Shown one piece after another: positions 11,127-25,027 of a stretch of 64,000 nucleotides of DNA; position 1 is the first letter of the stretch, and each line of letters opens with the position of its first letter. Location of the stretch: assembly GCA_003235365.1 (NCBI GenBank), contig QJWJ01000519.1, positions 1 to 64,000 of the forward strand, written 5' to 3'. Origin of the DNA: Deltaproteobacteria bacterium (GTDB lineage Bacteria > Myxococcota_A > Polyangia > Polyangiales > Polyangiaceae). Made by a program: the position numbers and the translations under genes. The notes under the pieces are model-generated. The model searched no databases. It had not been told where the DNA came from and worked only from the letters and a program-made list of their open reading frames with translations.

Positions 11127-11563
11127 GCAACGGGCGGCAGCGCCGGGCGGTGACCTGTCGCTGCCGGTGCCGAACGGCGCCTCCCGCGGCCGACGCAGCG
11201 CAAACCCAGCGCGGCCGTGAGCAGAAGCATCGCGGTGAGCCTGTCGGACGGGCCCCCGCGACGCGGCACGGTGAGCTGACAGCCCAACCGCGGCGGCGGA
11301 GCCGCTGCGGAGCCTTCCGAATCCGATTCTGTCGAGGGGGTGTCCTGATCAGGGGCGGTGTCAGGATTGGGGTTGGGGGCGCTCGAGCCCTGCCCGCGGC
11401 CAGCGTCCTGGCCGCTCGGGGCGACGTGGCGCAAAGGGCCGGCGTCGATGGTGCCGCCAGGCCACGGATCCTGGGCGTGAAGCGGTGCGGCGAACAGCAC
11501 CCAGACTAGGGTGCATGCCGCGGCGTGAACGACGTGCGAGGTGAGAACGGAGCGGTGTTCCAT
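11114..11563 (-). CDS. Secreted protein with MYXO-CTERM-like tail
   Basis: A 149-aa protein. Residues 1-30 look like a signal peptide ending near LHAQ. The middle (30-90) is Pro/Asp/Ser-rich and probably disordered. The C-terminus has GCQLTVPRRGGPSDR, a hydrophobic stretch (LTAMLLLTAALGLRCV) and a basic GRGRRR end. This order (Gly-Cys, hydrophobic helix, Arg cluster) resembles the MYXO-CTERM sorting signal of myxobacteria, although that signal normally ends right after the Arg cluster, whereas here about 20 more residues follow. It is convergent with smc. Confidence is limited because the protein is short and mostly low-complexity. Confidence 0.6.
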   Translation of the reverse strand: MEHRSVLTSHVVHAAACTLVWVLFAAPLHAQDPWPGGTIDAGPLRHVAPSGQDAGRGQGSSAPNPNPDTAPDQDTPSTESDSEGSAAAPPPRLGCQLTVPRRGGPSDRLTAMLLLTAALGLRCVGRGRRRSAPAATGHRPALPPVAQAT

Positions 11564-11612
11564 GGCTCGCCGTTCGACGGACGCCGATCAGCGGTTGCGT
11601 CAATTCTCGTCT

Positions 11613-11667
11613 CGTCGTCAAACGGGGGAGGCAACGCGAAGTCTCGCGCCGTTTGGCGCCGACGACG
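11613..11667 (-). terminator. Long hairpin just after the alcohol dehydrogenase gene
   Basis: CGTCGTC (11613-11619) and AAACGG (11620-11625) pair with GACGACG (11661-11667) and CCGTTT (11649-11654). This makes 13 pairs with a one-sided 6-nt bulge (GGCGCC). A small GCGA/TCGC hairpin sits inside the loop. It starts 10 nt past the stop at 11677. No U tract is seen, so termination is inferred from position. Confidence 0.4.
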
Positions 11668-11676
11668 CGGGTCGTC

Positions 11677-12810
11677 TCAGAAGCTGTCTTCGTAGAGCGT
11701 GGCCAAATCGGCCACACTGCAGGGGCGGGGGTTGCCGTGATGGCAGGCGTCCTCGAATGCGAGACCTGCCAATCGGGGCAAGTCAGCCCGAGGGATCCCG
11801 ATGGCGGACAATCCGTCGGGCAAACCGAGCTGTGCTCGAAAGGTCGCCAACTTCGCCGGCAACTCGTCGACGTGCCGAGCACCGAAAGCCGCGGCGGCTC
11901 CGGTGTACTCATCAGCGGCACGTTCCAAGTTGAAAGCCACGACTGCCGGCAAGCACACGGCGTTCGCCAGGCCGTGGTGAGTTCCAAACTCTGCCGACAG
12001 CGGGTGAGCGAGAGAGTGGCACGCGCCCAATCCCTTTTGGAAAGCCACCGCACCCATCAATGCGGCCTTCATCATGGCGCCACGCGCTTCCATGTCGGAG
12101 CCATCGCTGACTGCGCGTTGCAGGTACCTCACCACCAGCTCGATGCCTCCGTCGGCGATGGCGTCGGCCATCGGGTGATCACCGGTTGCCACGCGCGCTT
12201 CGATGCAGTGGGTCAATGCGTCGAAGCCGGTAGCGGCAGTGGTCATCTGCGGCATCGAGCGAGTCAGCTCTGGATCGAGGATTGCCACTTTGGGCATCAT
12301 CGCCGGCGAGAAGACGACCGTCTTTCGGCGTGTGCTTTCGACTGTCAACACCGCGGCCCGACCGACTTCGCTGCCCGTGCCGGCTGTCGTCGGCACGGCG
12401 ATCACGGGGGTCAAGGTCTGAGGAATGAAGCGGTCCCCGCCCTTGCTGTCGTCCAACGCTTCGAAGGGCAGTGCCACTGCGGCGCGTACGGAGATGAGCT
12501 TCGCGGCGTCGAGCGGTGAGCCGCCGCCCACACCGACCAGCAAGTCCGCGCCGAACTCGTTGAACGCGCGGGCGCCCGCTTCGATGTTCGCCTCGGTCGG
12601 GTTCGGTTCGATCTCGTCGAAGACGTCGACGGTCAACCCGACTTGAGTCAGCGCGTCGGTGATCCGTTGCGCCAGTCCAGCGGCGACGACACCTCGGTCG
12701 GTGACCACCAAGACACGATTGGCACCGAGCGTCTTGGCTTCGTTGCCCGTGTTCTGTGCTTCGCCGATTCCGAAGCGGACGCGAGTCGGATAGTTCCAGA
12801 TTGTTGCCAT
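11677..12810 (-). CDS. Iron-containing alcohol dehydrogenase
   Basis: A group III (Fe-dependent) NAD(P) alcohol dehydrogenase, which interconverts an alcohol and an aldehyde in the cytoplasm. It has the nucleotide-binding VGVGGGSPLDAAK motif and the PTTAGTGSE motif. The Fe-binding region holds DALTHCIEA and a HSLAHPLSAEFGTHHG segment with the metal-ligand histidines. I chose ATG at 12810 (377 aa): AGAGAG lies 6 nt upstream and the protein then begins MATIWNYP, as homologues do. A GTG at 12834 would add 8 residues and overlap the upstream stop (GTGA). The substrate cannot be read from sequence. The neighbouring glutamate-amine ligase-like gene suggests amino-alcohol or polyamine catabolism, which is inference. 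Confidence 0.92.
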   Translation of the reverse strand: MATIWNYPTRVRFGIGEAQNTGNEAKTLGANRVLVVTDRGVVAAGLAQRITDALTQVGLTVDVFDEIEPNPTEANIEAGARAFNEFGADLLVGVGGGSPLDAAKLISVRAAVALPFEALDDSKGGDRFIPQTLTPVIAVPTTAGTGSEVGRAAVLTVESTRRKTVVFSPAMMPKVAILDPELTRSMPQMTTAATGFDALTHCIEARVATGDHPMADAIADGGIELVVRYLQRAVSDGSDMEARGAMMKAALMGAVAFQKGLGACHSLAHPLSAEFGTHHGLANAVCLPAVVAFNLERAADEYTGAAAAFGARHVDELPAKLATFRAQLGLPDGLSAIGIPRADLPRLAGLAFEDACHHGNPRPCSVADLATLYEDSF

Positions 12811-12830
12811 GAGTTGCTCTCTGCTGTCGC

Positions 12831-14201
<1,371 letters not shown>

Positions 14202-14365
14202 CTGCACAACCTCGTCGGGTCCGGTTATAGCTGTGCTCCGGTTGGCGCCACAAGTCGCGCTTCGGCGGCCCACGCAGGACCTGGGTTGGGGTGCCTCCCG
14301 ACGCCCCCGACACCGCGTTGGCAAGTTGCGGTGCGCAAACGCGCCGCAGCGCGCGCTGGCCGATG

Positions 14366-15997
14366 TCAGCCGCGATCGAGGTTGACGTCGGTGCTCGGCT
14401 CGATGCCCGTAGCCGCCGAGATCGCGCCGACGAGCTCACCGACGGTGTACGGCTTGGCCAGGTAGTTGACCACGAGCGGGTGATTGAGCAATTCCGCAGG
14501 CTGGTCTTCCGCAGACAAACCGCTGGTCAAGATGACGGCCACCGGGAGGCTCTTGCTGCTCAAGGTGTGCAGCACCTCGCTCGCCGACATGCCGCCCGAG
14601 AGGTTCACATCCAACAACAACACGCGGGGAGCGCTGGGTGCGGCCAACACGGCCAACGCCTCTTCGCCCCGAAGCACTGCGGTCGACTTGTAGCCGAACT
14701 CTTGCAGCAACCCCACCGTCAAGTCGCCCAGACGTCCTTCGTCGTCGCAAATCAGGACCGCCGGAGTCGCGCGGACGACAGACGACTGCGGTACCAGCGT
14801 GACGGCAGCCGGCTGGTATTCGCCGGACAACGGCAGATAGACGTGGAAGGCGCTGCCCTTGGTCGGTTCGCTCTCGACCTCGAGCCAGCCGCCTGCGCGC
14901 TCCACGAGGTCCTTGACACTGGACAGACCGAGGCCGGTTCCGTTGCCGCGGATTTTCGTCGAAAAGAACGGCTCGAAGATGCGCTCTCGCACGTCGGCAT
15001 CCATGCCCGGACCGTGGTCGATCACGCTGACTCGCAGCCACTTGACACTGCCACCGATGCCGCCCGGACGCGTGCGGTGGGTGGTGGTGGCTCGCAGCGT
15101 GATGTGATCCGCCTCGCCGGTGCTGCGCACCGCGTCGCTGGCGTTGATCAGCAGGTTCAGCACGACCTGGTGCAAGTCGGAAGGCAGCATCTCCACGACG
15201 CCGAGTTCCGACTCGACGTCGAGATTGACCCCCGTGGAATCCGGGATACAGCGCAGGAGATCAACGGTTTCCTGAAGCACCGACAGCGGCTCGGCGCGCC
15301 CACTGACGCGGTCGGGGCCGCGCCCGAACGTGAGCAAGCGACGAGTCACTTCACCCGCACGCTGGGCGGCCGTGTCGGCGGCGTTCAGGGCCGAGGCGCG
15401 AACCTCTGCGGACGTGTGGTGCCGTGCCATCGCCAAGGAGCCGCGAATGCCAGTAAGCAAGTTGTTGAAATCGTGAGCGATTCCGCCTGCCAGCAAGCCC
15501 AATGACTCGGTGCGGTTCACCTGCTCCAAGCGTTGCCTCAGCGCGCCGAGTTCCGCTTCTTCACGCACCAGCAACAGTACGTGTTCGCTCGCGCTCGGCG
15601 ACAATGGCGCGCCCGACATGACCAGCGGAACGGCGTCTCGAGCAGGTTGGGCCGGATCGGGCTGCCAAGCCAGCAACTCGATGCGCCATGGGCCCAGCTC
15701 GGCGTTGCTCGACGGAAGCGCGTCCAGTTCGAGTACCTGTCTCAGTCCGGCGACAGCGGTACCGCGCACCGCGCGCATCAGCTCCGGCCACTCCTCGTCG
15801 CTCAGTTGCTGACCAGACGCCAGTTGAGGTGTCTGACGTGCCAGAGCATCGCAGGCGGCGATGATGAGCCCGCCTCGAGTGATCACCGCCGCTTGCGTGT
15901 CCGATTGCGACAGCGCGTTGCACAACGACCGAGCCAGGCCAGTCGTAGCCTCTGAGTCACCCGGAGTGACGGTAGCTGTTTCGGTTGAACGCAACAC
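14366..15997 (-). CDS. Hybrid sensor histidine kinase with C-terminal receiver
   Basis: A 543-aa cytoplasmic signal-transduction protein with no transmembrane segment. The N-terminal 150 residues look like a PAS-type sensor. HisKA follows with the phospho-acceptor H175 in GGIAHDFNNLL. The HATPase_c domain has NLLINASDAV (N box), DHGPGM (G1) and GTGLGLSSV (G2). The receiver domain starts near residue 414 with acidic CDDEG, phospho-acceptor D463 (LLDVNLSG), LTSG and YLAKPY. The HDFNNLL form is typical of hybrid kinases in myxobacteria. No partner regulator gene is adjacent. It is followed by the ligase gene 164 bp downstream on the same strand. Confidence 0.93.
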   Translation of the reverse strand: MLRSTETATVTPGDSEATTGLARSLCNALSQSDTQAAVITRGGLIIAACDALARQTPQLASGQQLSDEEWPELMRAVRGTAVAGLRQVLELDALPSSNAELGPWRIELLAWQPDPAQPARDAVPLVMSGAPLSPSASEHVLLLVREEAELGALRQRLEQVNRTESLGLLAGGIAHDFNNLLTGIRGSLAMARHHTSAEVRASALNAADTAAQRAGEVTRRLLTFGRGPDRVSGRAEPLSVLQETVDLLRCIPDSTGVNLDVESELGVVEMLPSDLHQVVLNLLINASDAVRSTGEADHITLRATTTHRTRPGGIGGSVKWLRVSVIDHGPGMDADVRERIFEPFFSTKIRGNGTGLGLSSVKDLVERAGGWLEVESEPTKGSAFHVYLPLSGEYQPAAVTLVPQSSVVRATPAVLICDDEGRLGDLTVGLLQEFGYKSTAVLRGEEALAVLAAPSAPRVLLLDVNLSGGMSASEVLHTLSSKSLPVAVILTSGLSAEDQPAELLNHPLVVNYLAKPYTVGELVGAISAATGIEPSTDVNLDRG

Positions 15998-16091
15998 CCC
16001 TTGGACCGACAGGCTATATGATCCGACGCGGTAGGTCCAGCCTGCCTGGGTTAGTTTTCACTCGGGTGTCGCGGGGTGGTTCGGTCGTGGT

Positions 16092-17486
16092 TCACTGGCC
16101 AATGGCGGAACCGCGACGGATCAGCCTGATCAGCAAAAGCCCTGAACCGGCGACGACCAGCGGCACGGTTACCCACCCCAGCCTGACTGGACCAATCCTG
16201 AACACTTCTCCCGAATAGGCAGAGTAGTACTGTCCGAGTGCGGCCAGCACGATCCCGGCAAACACCGCGGTCGCCGGCACCACACAGGCCCGCCAAACCG
16301 CGCCGCGTGGACGGATCGTGACTGCGGGCAGGTGAATCGGGCCAGTCTGATCTGCTGCGGCGGGGCGTTCGACGTGGCGCGCAGACGCCTCGCGACGAGG
16401 TGCGGGTGCGGGCGCGGGCCGAACGGGCCCAGCGGGGGGAATCGACGCGAGTTCGATCCCGCTGGGGGCCGTCTCGCCGAGATCCAGCTCCGCTGCGCCG
16501 GTGGCTGTCATCAGACCGGAGGACGACGTGCTGTCGATCTCGTGAGCGGTCGTCGTAGCGACACGTAGCGCTCGCCAGAATGCGCCCGCGTCCTGATAGC
16601 GATCCCGGGGGTCGACCGCCAGTGCTTTGGCAAAGACCCCCTCCACCGCATCGCTTGCCGGCAGGCCCTCGTTGCGCGGCGTGGGCCGACGTCTCGGATC
16701 GAGGGCGGCACCCATGACCGCCGCTTGATCTCCGTCGAAGATGGGCCGTCCCGCCCACACTTCCATCAGCGTCAGCGCCAGCCCCCAAACGTCCGTCCAG
16801 GGCCCGGTCTGTCCGAAGCGTTTGGGTACCCACTGTTCTGGAGCCCCGAACGCCGGCGTGAAGGAAGCGAACCCACCACTGGCGCTCGTCTTGCCGACGG
16901 CCTGAGTCGCGGCACTGCGCGCCTTGGCGATGCCGAAGTCGAGGATCTTGATGGTCGGTTTGCCGGCGACGTCGGCTAGGAACAGGTTCTCCGGTTTCAA
17001 GTCCCGGTGCACGATGGAAATGGGGCCGCCTTCCGAAGGAAAGTGGTGCGCCCGCTCGAGTGCCTCGGCGGCGGGAGTGAGCAGATCGACGAGCTCGGTC
17101 AACGTTACGTTGCGTCCCTCCGCAACCCGGGTTGCGGTCCACGCTTCGAGCGTTTCGCCCTCCAGCCACTCGAGCGCCAGAAACGGCATGAAGTGACCGC
17201 TGGGGGCTGTGATCGCATCGATGTGCAACGGGCGCACGACGTTCGGCAAGCTTGCCGACAGTTTGAACAGGAGCTGCGCTTCTTCGATGAACTGGGCTTT
17301 GAAGCGATCGCGCCGATCCGGGCGCATGTGCTGTGGGATCTTCAAGCACTTGAGCGCGACCTTGGCGTCGAAGCCCGAGTGGTGAGCGCGATACACGATC
17401 CCGAATCCCCCTTCGGCCACGAGCTCCTCGACGGCAAAGACCCCAGCAACCCGGCTGCCCACCAGTTGGAATATGTCCTCGTTCAT
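16092..17486 (-). CDS. Membrane-anchored serine/threonine protein kinase
   Basis: A 464-aa Hanks-type kinase. The N-terminal kinase domain (about 10-305) has a glycine loop EGGFGIVY, the ATP lysine K46 in VALK, a catalytic loop HRDLKPEN (D162), DFG (D183) and an activation-loop end FGAPEQW. The HRD arginine makes it an RD kinase. A Pro/Ala-rich linker follows, and two hydrophobic segments near the C-terminus (about 408-430 and 440-458) should anchor it. The extracytoplasmic part between them is only about 10 residues, so this is not a classical receptor kinase. It lies 94 bp upstream of the hybrid histidine kinase on the same strand, so the two may be co-transcribed. Confidence 0.93.
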   Translation of the reverse strand: MNEDIFQLVGSRVAGVFAVEELVAEGGFGIVYRAHHSGFDAKVALKCLKIPQHMRPDRRDRFKAQFIEEAQLLFKLSASLPNVVRPLHIDAITAPSGHFMPFLALEWLEGETLEAWTATRVAEGRNVTLTELVDLLTPAAEALERAHHFPSEGGPISIVHRDLKPENLFLADVAGKPTIKILDFGIAKARSAATQAVGKTSASGGFASFTPAFGAPEQWVPKRFGQTGPWTDVWGLALTLMEVWAGRPIFDGDQAAVMGAALDPRRRPTPRNEGLPASDAVEGVFAKALAVDPRDRYQDAGAFWRALRVATTTAHEIDSTSSSGLMTATGAAELDLGETAPSGIELASIPPAGPVRPAPAPAPRREASARHVERPAAADQTGPIHLPAVTIRPRGAVWRACVVPATAVFAGIVLAALGQYYSAYSGEVFRIGPVRLGWVTVPLVVAGSGLLLIRLIRRGSAIGQ

Positions 17487-17672
17487 CGAGACGTGCCCCG
17501 CGGCCGAGCCATCGCAGAGACAGTCTAGAGCGGATCGCCGCGATGTCTTTCTTCAAACGACGGTTCCCGGGCCGGTGACCGTGCCCGATGGCGCCTGCTG
17601 CCGAAGCCGCGGTGGTGTCGGGCGCCGCTCGCCTTTACTTTCGGCGCGTCGTACCCCACGTTCGCAGAGTCG

Positions 17673-18116
17673 ATGCGATACTTGCTGCTGTTCTTCGTCG
17701 TCACTCCCCTGGTGGAGCTGTACCTGCTGCTGTGGGTCAGCGGCCTGATTGGCTTCTGGCCGACCATCGCATTGACACTGGTGACTGGCGTGGTGGGCGG
17801 CGGGCTAGCAAAACGCGAAGGTTTACGAGCGTTTCGGGACTGGCAACAGTCGCTGATGCGAGGCGAAACGCCGTCCGTAGGGCTGATCCAGGGAGCGCTC
17901 ATCCTGGTGGGTGGCGCTTTTCTGCTCACACCTGGGGTCCTGACCGACTTCGTCGGCGTCGCGTTGCTGATCCCCCCCACGCGTCAACGCATCGCGGAGC
18001 TGATTCGACGCCGCGCCGAGCGCTACATCCGTCAGCACACGGTCGTCGTCCATTCGCCACGCCGCAGCCCCGTGGGGCGCGTGATCGACACATCGGGTCG
18101 AGACATCGAGATCTGA
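17673..18116 (+). CDS. fxsA: FxsA family membrane protein
   Basis: A 147-aa inner-membrane protein of the FxsA family (E. coli FxsA overcomes F exclusion of phage T7; its native role is unknown). It has the family-typical N-terminus with PLVELYLLLWV, then TALTLVTG-like TIALTLVTGVVGGGLAKREG, and a second hydrophobic pair around ILVGGAFLLTPGVLTDFVG. The LLTPGVLTDFVG segment is the strongest family mark. The cytoplasmic tail is basic. It is divergent from the Ser/Thr kinase gene across 186 bp. Confidence 0.92.
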   Translation: MRYLLLFFVVTPLVELYLLLWVSGLIGFWPTIALTLVTGVVGGGLAKREGLRAFRDWQQSLMRGETPSVGLIQGALILVGGAFLLTPGVLTDFVGVALLIPPTRQRIAELIRRRAERYIRQHTVVVHSPRRSPVGRVIDTSGRDIEI

Positions 18117-18125
18117 TCGGGGGCA

Positions 18126-18162
18126 GCGGCGCTGCGCCGCCATGGCGATTGCCGCGCCATGG
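18126..18162. terminator. Two adjacent hairpins between convergent genes
   Basis: GCGGCG/CGCCGC with a 3-nt loop (18126-18140) is followed by CCATGGC/GCCATGG with a 9-nt loop (18140-18162). They start 10 bp after the fxsA stop and face the end of the Cys-rich lipoprotein gene. There is no U tract on either strand, so a termination role is inferred from position only. Confidence 0.35.
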
Positions 18163-18225
18163 TTACCGCGCACGCTGCAGAGCCGCGGCCGGCGTGCCGC
18201 GTCGCGGCTCGCCGACCCCCACCGC

Positions 18226-19401
18226 TCACTGGTCGCGCATCGACGAGCCGTTGGAGGCGTCGACCGGTGCCGGCTTGGAGCCCGCCTCCTCGACGGGCTT
18301 GGTCGGCGCTGCCGCGTCTTTCTTCGACGGCTTGGGGGTACCCGCTTCGGCGCCCGAGTCGCTTCCACCAGTGGAGCGACCGCCGTCGCTGTCTGCTCCG
18401 GGTTCACACGCGCGCCCGACGGTAAACTCTGGATCGTCGTCAGGGTAGTCAGGCTCGAAGCACAGGCCCGGTGCGCCAAAAACCTCAGCCAGCTGATCCG
18501 GAACGATCACACAAGTTCCATTGGAGTGCAGGCAGTCTCCGTCACAGGAGCAGCGTTGAATGCACAGCCCCACGTCGCCGACGCCAGCGCCGGAATCGAA
18601 AGGAAACGCGCACACGGCGGACGCTCCGTCTTCGGCGGGACCATCCGGAGAACCGCACCCGGTCTCTCCGTAAGTGCACAGGCCCGTGCACACCGCGTAG
18701 TCGTCCCCCAGCGGCAAGCACAATCCGCTTTCGCAGGTGCTAATTTCTGCGTCGGGGTCGCACTCGGTACCGACGGGATCTCCGACGGGCAGGTCGTCGA
18801 GACAGGCGCCATTGCCCAAGTCACACTTGCGTCCGTCGCAGTCGTCGTCGTTGCGACACATCGGACGACAGAACCCGGTCCCGTCCGTCAACGTGGCCGT
18901 GTCGCAAGCCACGTCTCCGCGCCCTTGGCATTTCACCCCCAAGCCTCCAGCCAGACAGCCCTGAATGCATACGGCGGTCTCGTCACCCATCTGCAGGCAG
19001 AACGACGAGGTGTCGATCGTCGAACACACGAAGGGGTCGTCGATGCAATCCGCCGTGCAGTAACCGTTGGCGGGGCCGCCGCTCAGCCACTCGTCGCCGC
19101 TCGACATCATGCAGCGCAGGCCCTGGGCACAATCGCCGTCGGCGGCGCAGGGGCGACCGATCGCGGAGCTGCCGCCGGGCGTCGTGGTGGGCGTCGGAGT
19201 TTGTCCGGGGCGCCCCGTGGAGCTGCTCGTGCCGCTGGGCGAGGAGTCGTCGGTGACATCGTCCGTCGCGTCGTCGGTCTCGTCATCGTCGGTGGCGGGC
19301 AGGGCGTTCAACTGAACGGGTTCGTCCTTGCCGCAGGCCGACAGGAAGAGCCCGACGAGGATCAAACTCGAAGCGCTGAAGATTCTAAGGGTTGCTCTCA
19401 C
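18226..19401 (-). CDS. Cysteine-rich lipoprotein
   Basis: A 391-aa predicted surface lipoprotein. It has a signal peptide with lipobox LSAC (Cys 23), followed by an Asp/Thr/Ser-rich linker. The body holds about 30 cysteines in short repeats such as GRPCAADGDCAQGLRC and CRNDDDCDGRKC, probably forming disulphides in small EGF- or dickkopf-like knots. The tail is Ser/Lys/Pro-rich and disordered. Such Cys-rich lipoproteins are common in large myxobacterial genomes and their functions are mostly unknown. It is convergent with fxsA. Confidence 0.88.
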   Translation of the reverse strand: MRATLRIFSASSLILVGLFLSACGKDEPVQLNALPATDDDETDDATDDVTDDSSPSGTSSSTGRPGQTPTPTTTPGGSSAIGRPCAADGDCAQGLRCMMSSGDEWLSGGPANGYCTADCIDDPFVCSTIDTSSFCLQMGDETAVCIQGCLAGGLGVKCQGRGDVACDTATLTDGTGFCRPMCRNDDDCDGRKCDLGNGACLDDLPVGDPVGTECDPDAEISTCESGLCLPLGDDYAVCTGLCTYGETGCGSPDGPAEDGASAVCAFPFDSGAGVGDVGLCIQRCSCDGDCLHSNGTCVIVPDQLAEVFGAPGLCFEPDYPDDDPEFTVGRACEPGADSDGGRSTGGSDSGAEAGTPKPSKKDAAAPTKPVEEAGSKPAPVDASNGSSMRDQ

Positions 19402-19635
19402 GATGCCTCCTGAACCGTTGACGCTAGCATGCAGCGCGTCGCCTCATGCGCGGAAACCTTCGTTCACCGAGTTCACGATAGGGGCACGAGTGGAGCCGCT
19501 AGTCGTACGGAAATCCAGTACTCTCAGCGGAACCAGCTCAGTTTCGAGGCGCGCACGAACCGAGCCGTTTCGCCAGAGGTGTCACGACTCGGTTCGACGC
19601 CGTCCCCGTTTGGACTGGGGCGTTGGTGCTGAATC

Positions 19636-19712
19636 TGGTGGGTCGACAGGGACTCGAACCCTGGACCTATGGATTAAAAATCCACAGCTCTAACCGACTG
19701 AGCTATCGACCC
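19636..19712 (-). tRNA. tRNA-Lys (anticodon TTT)
   Basis: The minus strand folds as a complete cloverleaf: acceptor stem GGGTCGA/TCGACCC, D arm with AGCTCAGTCGG, anticodon stem GTGGA/TCCAT with loop TTTTTAA (anticodon TTT), T arm CAGGG/CCCTG around TTCGAGT, discriminator A and an encoded CCA end. The 77-nt span includes CCA. It reads lysine codons AAA and AAG. Confidence 0.97.
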
Positions 19713-19723
19713 GCGGGGCGGGA

Positions 19724-19752
19724 TCTCTACTCGAACGGGTCGCGGGCGACAA
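19724..19752 (-). promoter_or_regulatory. Candidate promoter for tRNA-Lys
   Basis: On the minus strand TTGTCG (19752-19747), a 17-nt spacer and TAGAGA (19729-19724) lie just before the tRNA. The expected start would fall a few bases upstream of the mature 5' end. Spacing is ideal and the -35 is good, but the -10 matches only three of six positions. Confidence 0.4.
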
Positions 19753-19781
19753 CTCGAACGCGCACGAACCGCCGCAAGAGG

Positions 19782-21041
19782 TCAGCCGGGCGGCTGCAAA
19801 CGGGACACGGCGGGGCCGACGGTGCGCTGCAAGTCGGCCTCGTTTTCTGGGCCCAGTGCCGCACCCGCGCAGAACAGCCCAAATCCGACATACTCGTGAA
19901 GCATCTGTCGTAGGGCCGCTTCGGGCGACTCTCCCGCCAGCAACGTGACGTTTTCCGCCACCCGCTCTGCATCGAGTACGCCGCTTTCTTCTGGGCCCGC
20001 GCCGCGGAACAGAATGTCGTAGACCCCCGCCCCGCTGGCGAACGACGCAAGCCCCGCTCGCAGATCGCTGCCCTTGCCTTCGGCGTCCACGAACTCGTGA
20101 ATGCGCAACAGGGCCTCGTTGGCGATCGCTACGATCGCCCGCAACCCGCCCGACAGTGGCGGCGGAGACAACAGCAGGTGGCTGGTACGCATCAGCGCGA
20201 ACACGTCGCGGGTGGTTTCGAATTCGCCGCGGCCAGTGGCGCGGCCGAGCTCTTGGATCGAGCGGATGCCGTCGACCGCCTCGTACGTCTCTTTGTACTC
20301 TTCGGGGATCTCGGTGTGACGCTCGGCGTTGCGCACCGGAACGTGTTCACCCGAGGGGATCTTCTCGCGGAAGAATCGGATTTCGTCCAGGCGCGTTACC
20401 GCGTCCATCAGCAACGCGTTAGCGCTGACCACCTGCCGCGACACCAGGCGCGAGTCCTCGAAGCCGTCGAGGAAGAAGAACGTGCCGTCCGATTGAACGA
20501 GGGTCGCGTGCACGACTTCTTCGACTTGCCTGCGCAAGAACGAGAAGACTTGCTCTTGGGTGACGAAGCCGAGCTCGACGGCAGTTCGCCCGACGCGCTT
20601 GCCGTCCTTGAGCTCCCCCATCAGCTGCGCAAACTGCGCTTCGCTGATGGCGCCGAAGCGGTACATGATCGTGCCCAGACGCTCGTCGGTATCGCTGGTG
20701 CGTACACCCACCACGTTGCCCTGGTCGAAGAAGATGCTGCGGGAATCGGTTCCCTGCATCACGCACAGCTCCCCTTTCCAGCCGGTTTGCGCGAGCAAAC
20801 CCATGATCTCGCACATGGCGCCGGGGCGAGTGATCTCGCCGGCCAGGCGGGCCACGGCGCCGTCGTCGGCGTCGCGGCGGCCGTCCTCCCCCGTGAAGCG
20901 CATGAAGACGAGGTGATCCGGTGACGGCAGCATTCGAAATGCACCGGCTCGTGCACGCATGCGCTGGCTGGCAACAGGTCCGATCGGGTGCGCTTGTCCT
21001 CGCTCATCGATGCGTACGAGCTCTGCCCGCGCTTCCTTCAT
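19782..21041 (-). CDS. DUF4388 (PATAN-like) domain protein
   Basis: A 419-aa cytoplasmic protein. The central part (about 65-190) fits DUF4388: AGEITRPGAMCEIMGLLAQTGWKGELCV, then SIFFDQGNVVGV and a GTIMYRFGAISEAQF helix region. A following segment (QVFSFLRRQVEEVVHATLVQSDGTFFFLDG) is also typical. DUF4388 proteins are frequent in myxobacteria and are often tied to two-component or small-GTPase signalling, but no biochemical role is fixed. I prefer ATG 21041 (MKEARAELV), with AGGA 8 nt upstream, over a GTG at 21062. It lies downstream of dnaE on the same strand with a 133-bp gap. Confidence 0.85.
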   Translation of the reverse strand: MKEARAELVRIDERGQAHPIGPVASQRMRARAGAFRMLPSPDHLVFMRFTGEDGRRDADDGAVARLAGEITRPGAMCEIMGLLAQTGWKGELCVMQGTDSRSIFFDQGNVVGVRTSDTDERLGTIMYRFGAISEAQFAQLMGELKDGKRVGRTAVELGFVTQEQVFSFLRRQVEEVVHATLVQSDGTFFFLDGFEDSRLVSRQVVSANALLMDAVTRLDEIRFFREKIPSGEHVPVRNAERHTEIPEEYKETYEAVDGIRSIQELGRATGRGEFETTRDVFALMRTSHLLLSPPPLSGGLRAIVAIANEALLRIHEFVDAEGKGSDLRAGLASFASGAGVYDILFRGAGPEESGVLDAERVAENVTLLAGESPEAALRQMLHEYVGFGLFCAGAALGPENEADLQRTVGPAVSRLQPPG

Positions 21042-21174
21042 GCCACCAATCCTAGCAGGCACCGGCTGCCAGTGGCCCAGTCTTGAGGACTTTCATGCAA
21101 CTTCGTGATGCGACCGCGGCACACACGCCCAAGCGGCGTGCCGGGCCCGAGGTTGTGGCGCGTGGACCGTGCTG

Positions 21175-24723
<3,549 letters not shown>

Positions 24724-25027
24724 GATCGGAGAGCTTTAGCGTTCCGGGGCCGTGTGCTCCAGTCCAAAGCCGCGCTCGCGGACGACCCGCTGGGCGAGGC
24801 CGCCCATTCGGCAGCAACCGAGCCGCGACGGTGCGGCCGTGCCAAGCCGACACGACGTCGTCTCGGGGACGGAAAGCGACCACGGTCTGCCGCGTTGCCG
24901 TGACCGGCATCCCGGTGCGGCGTGGACGGGCAGTTCCGGCACGAGGCCGGCCCCGGCCCCGGTGCTCCGCTCCGCAGCTCCCCAAAACCAGGCGCAAGCC
25001 GCTGGGTGCGTGGTATTGAGCGCCACG
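24724..25027. other. 304-bp intergenic region between divergent dnaE and cytochrome gene
   Basis: It must carry the promoters of dnaE and of the cytochrome c lipoprotein. Open frames run through it on both strands but they continue into neighbouring genes and have no coding signature. I see no repeat, tRNA or clear promoter. Confidence 0.5.
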
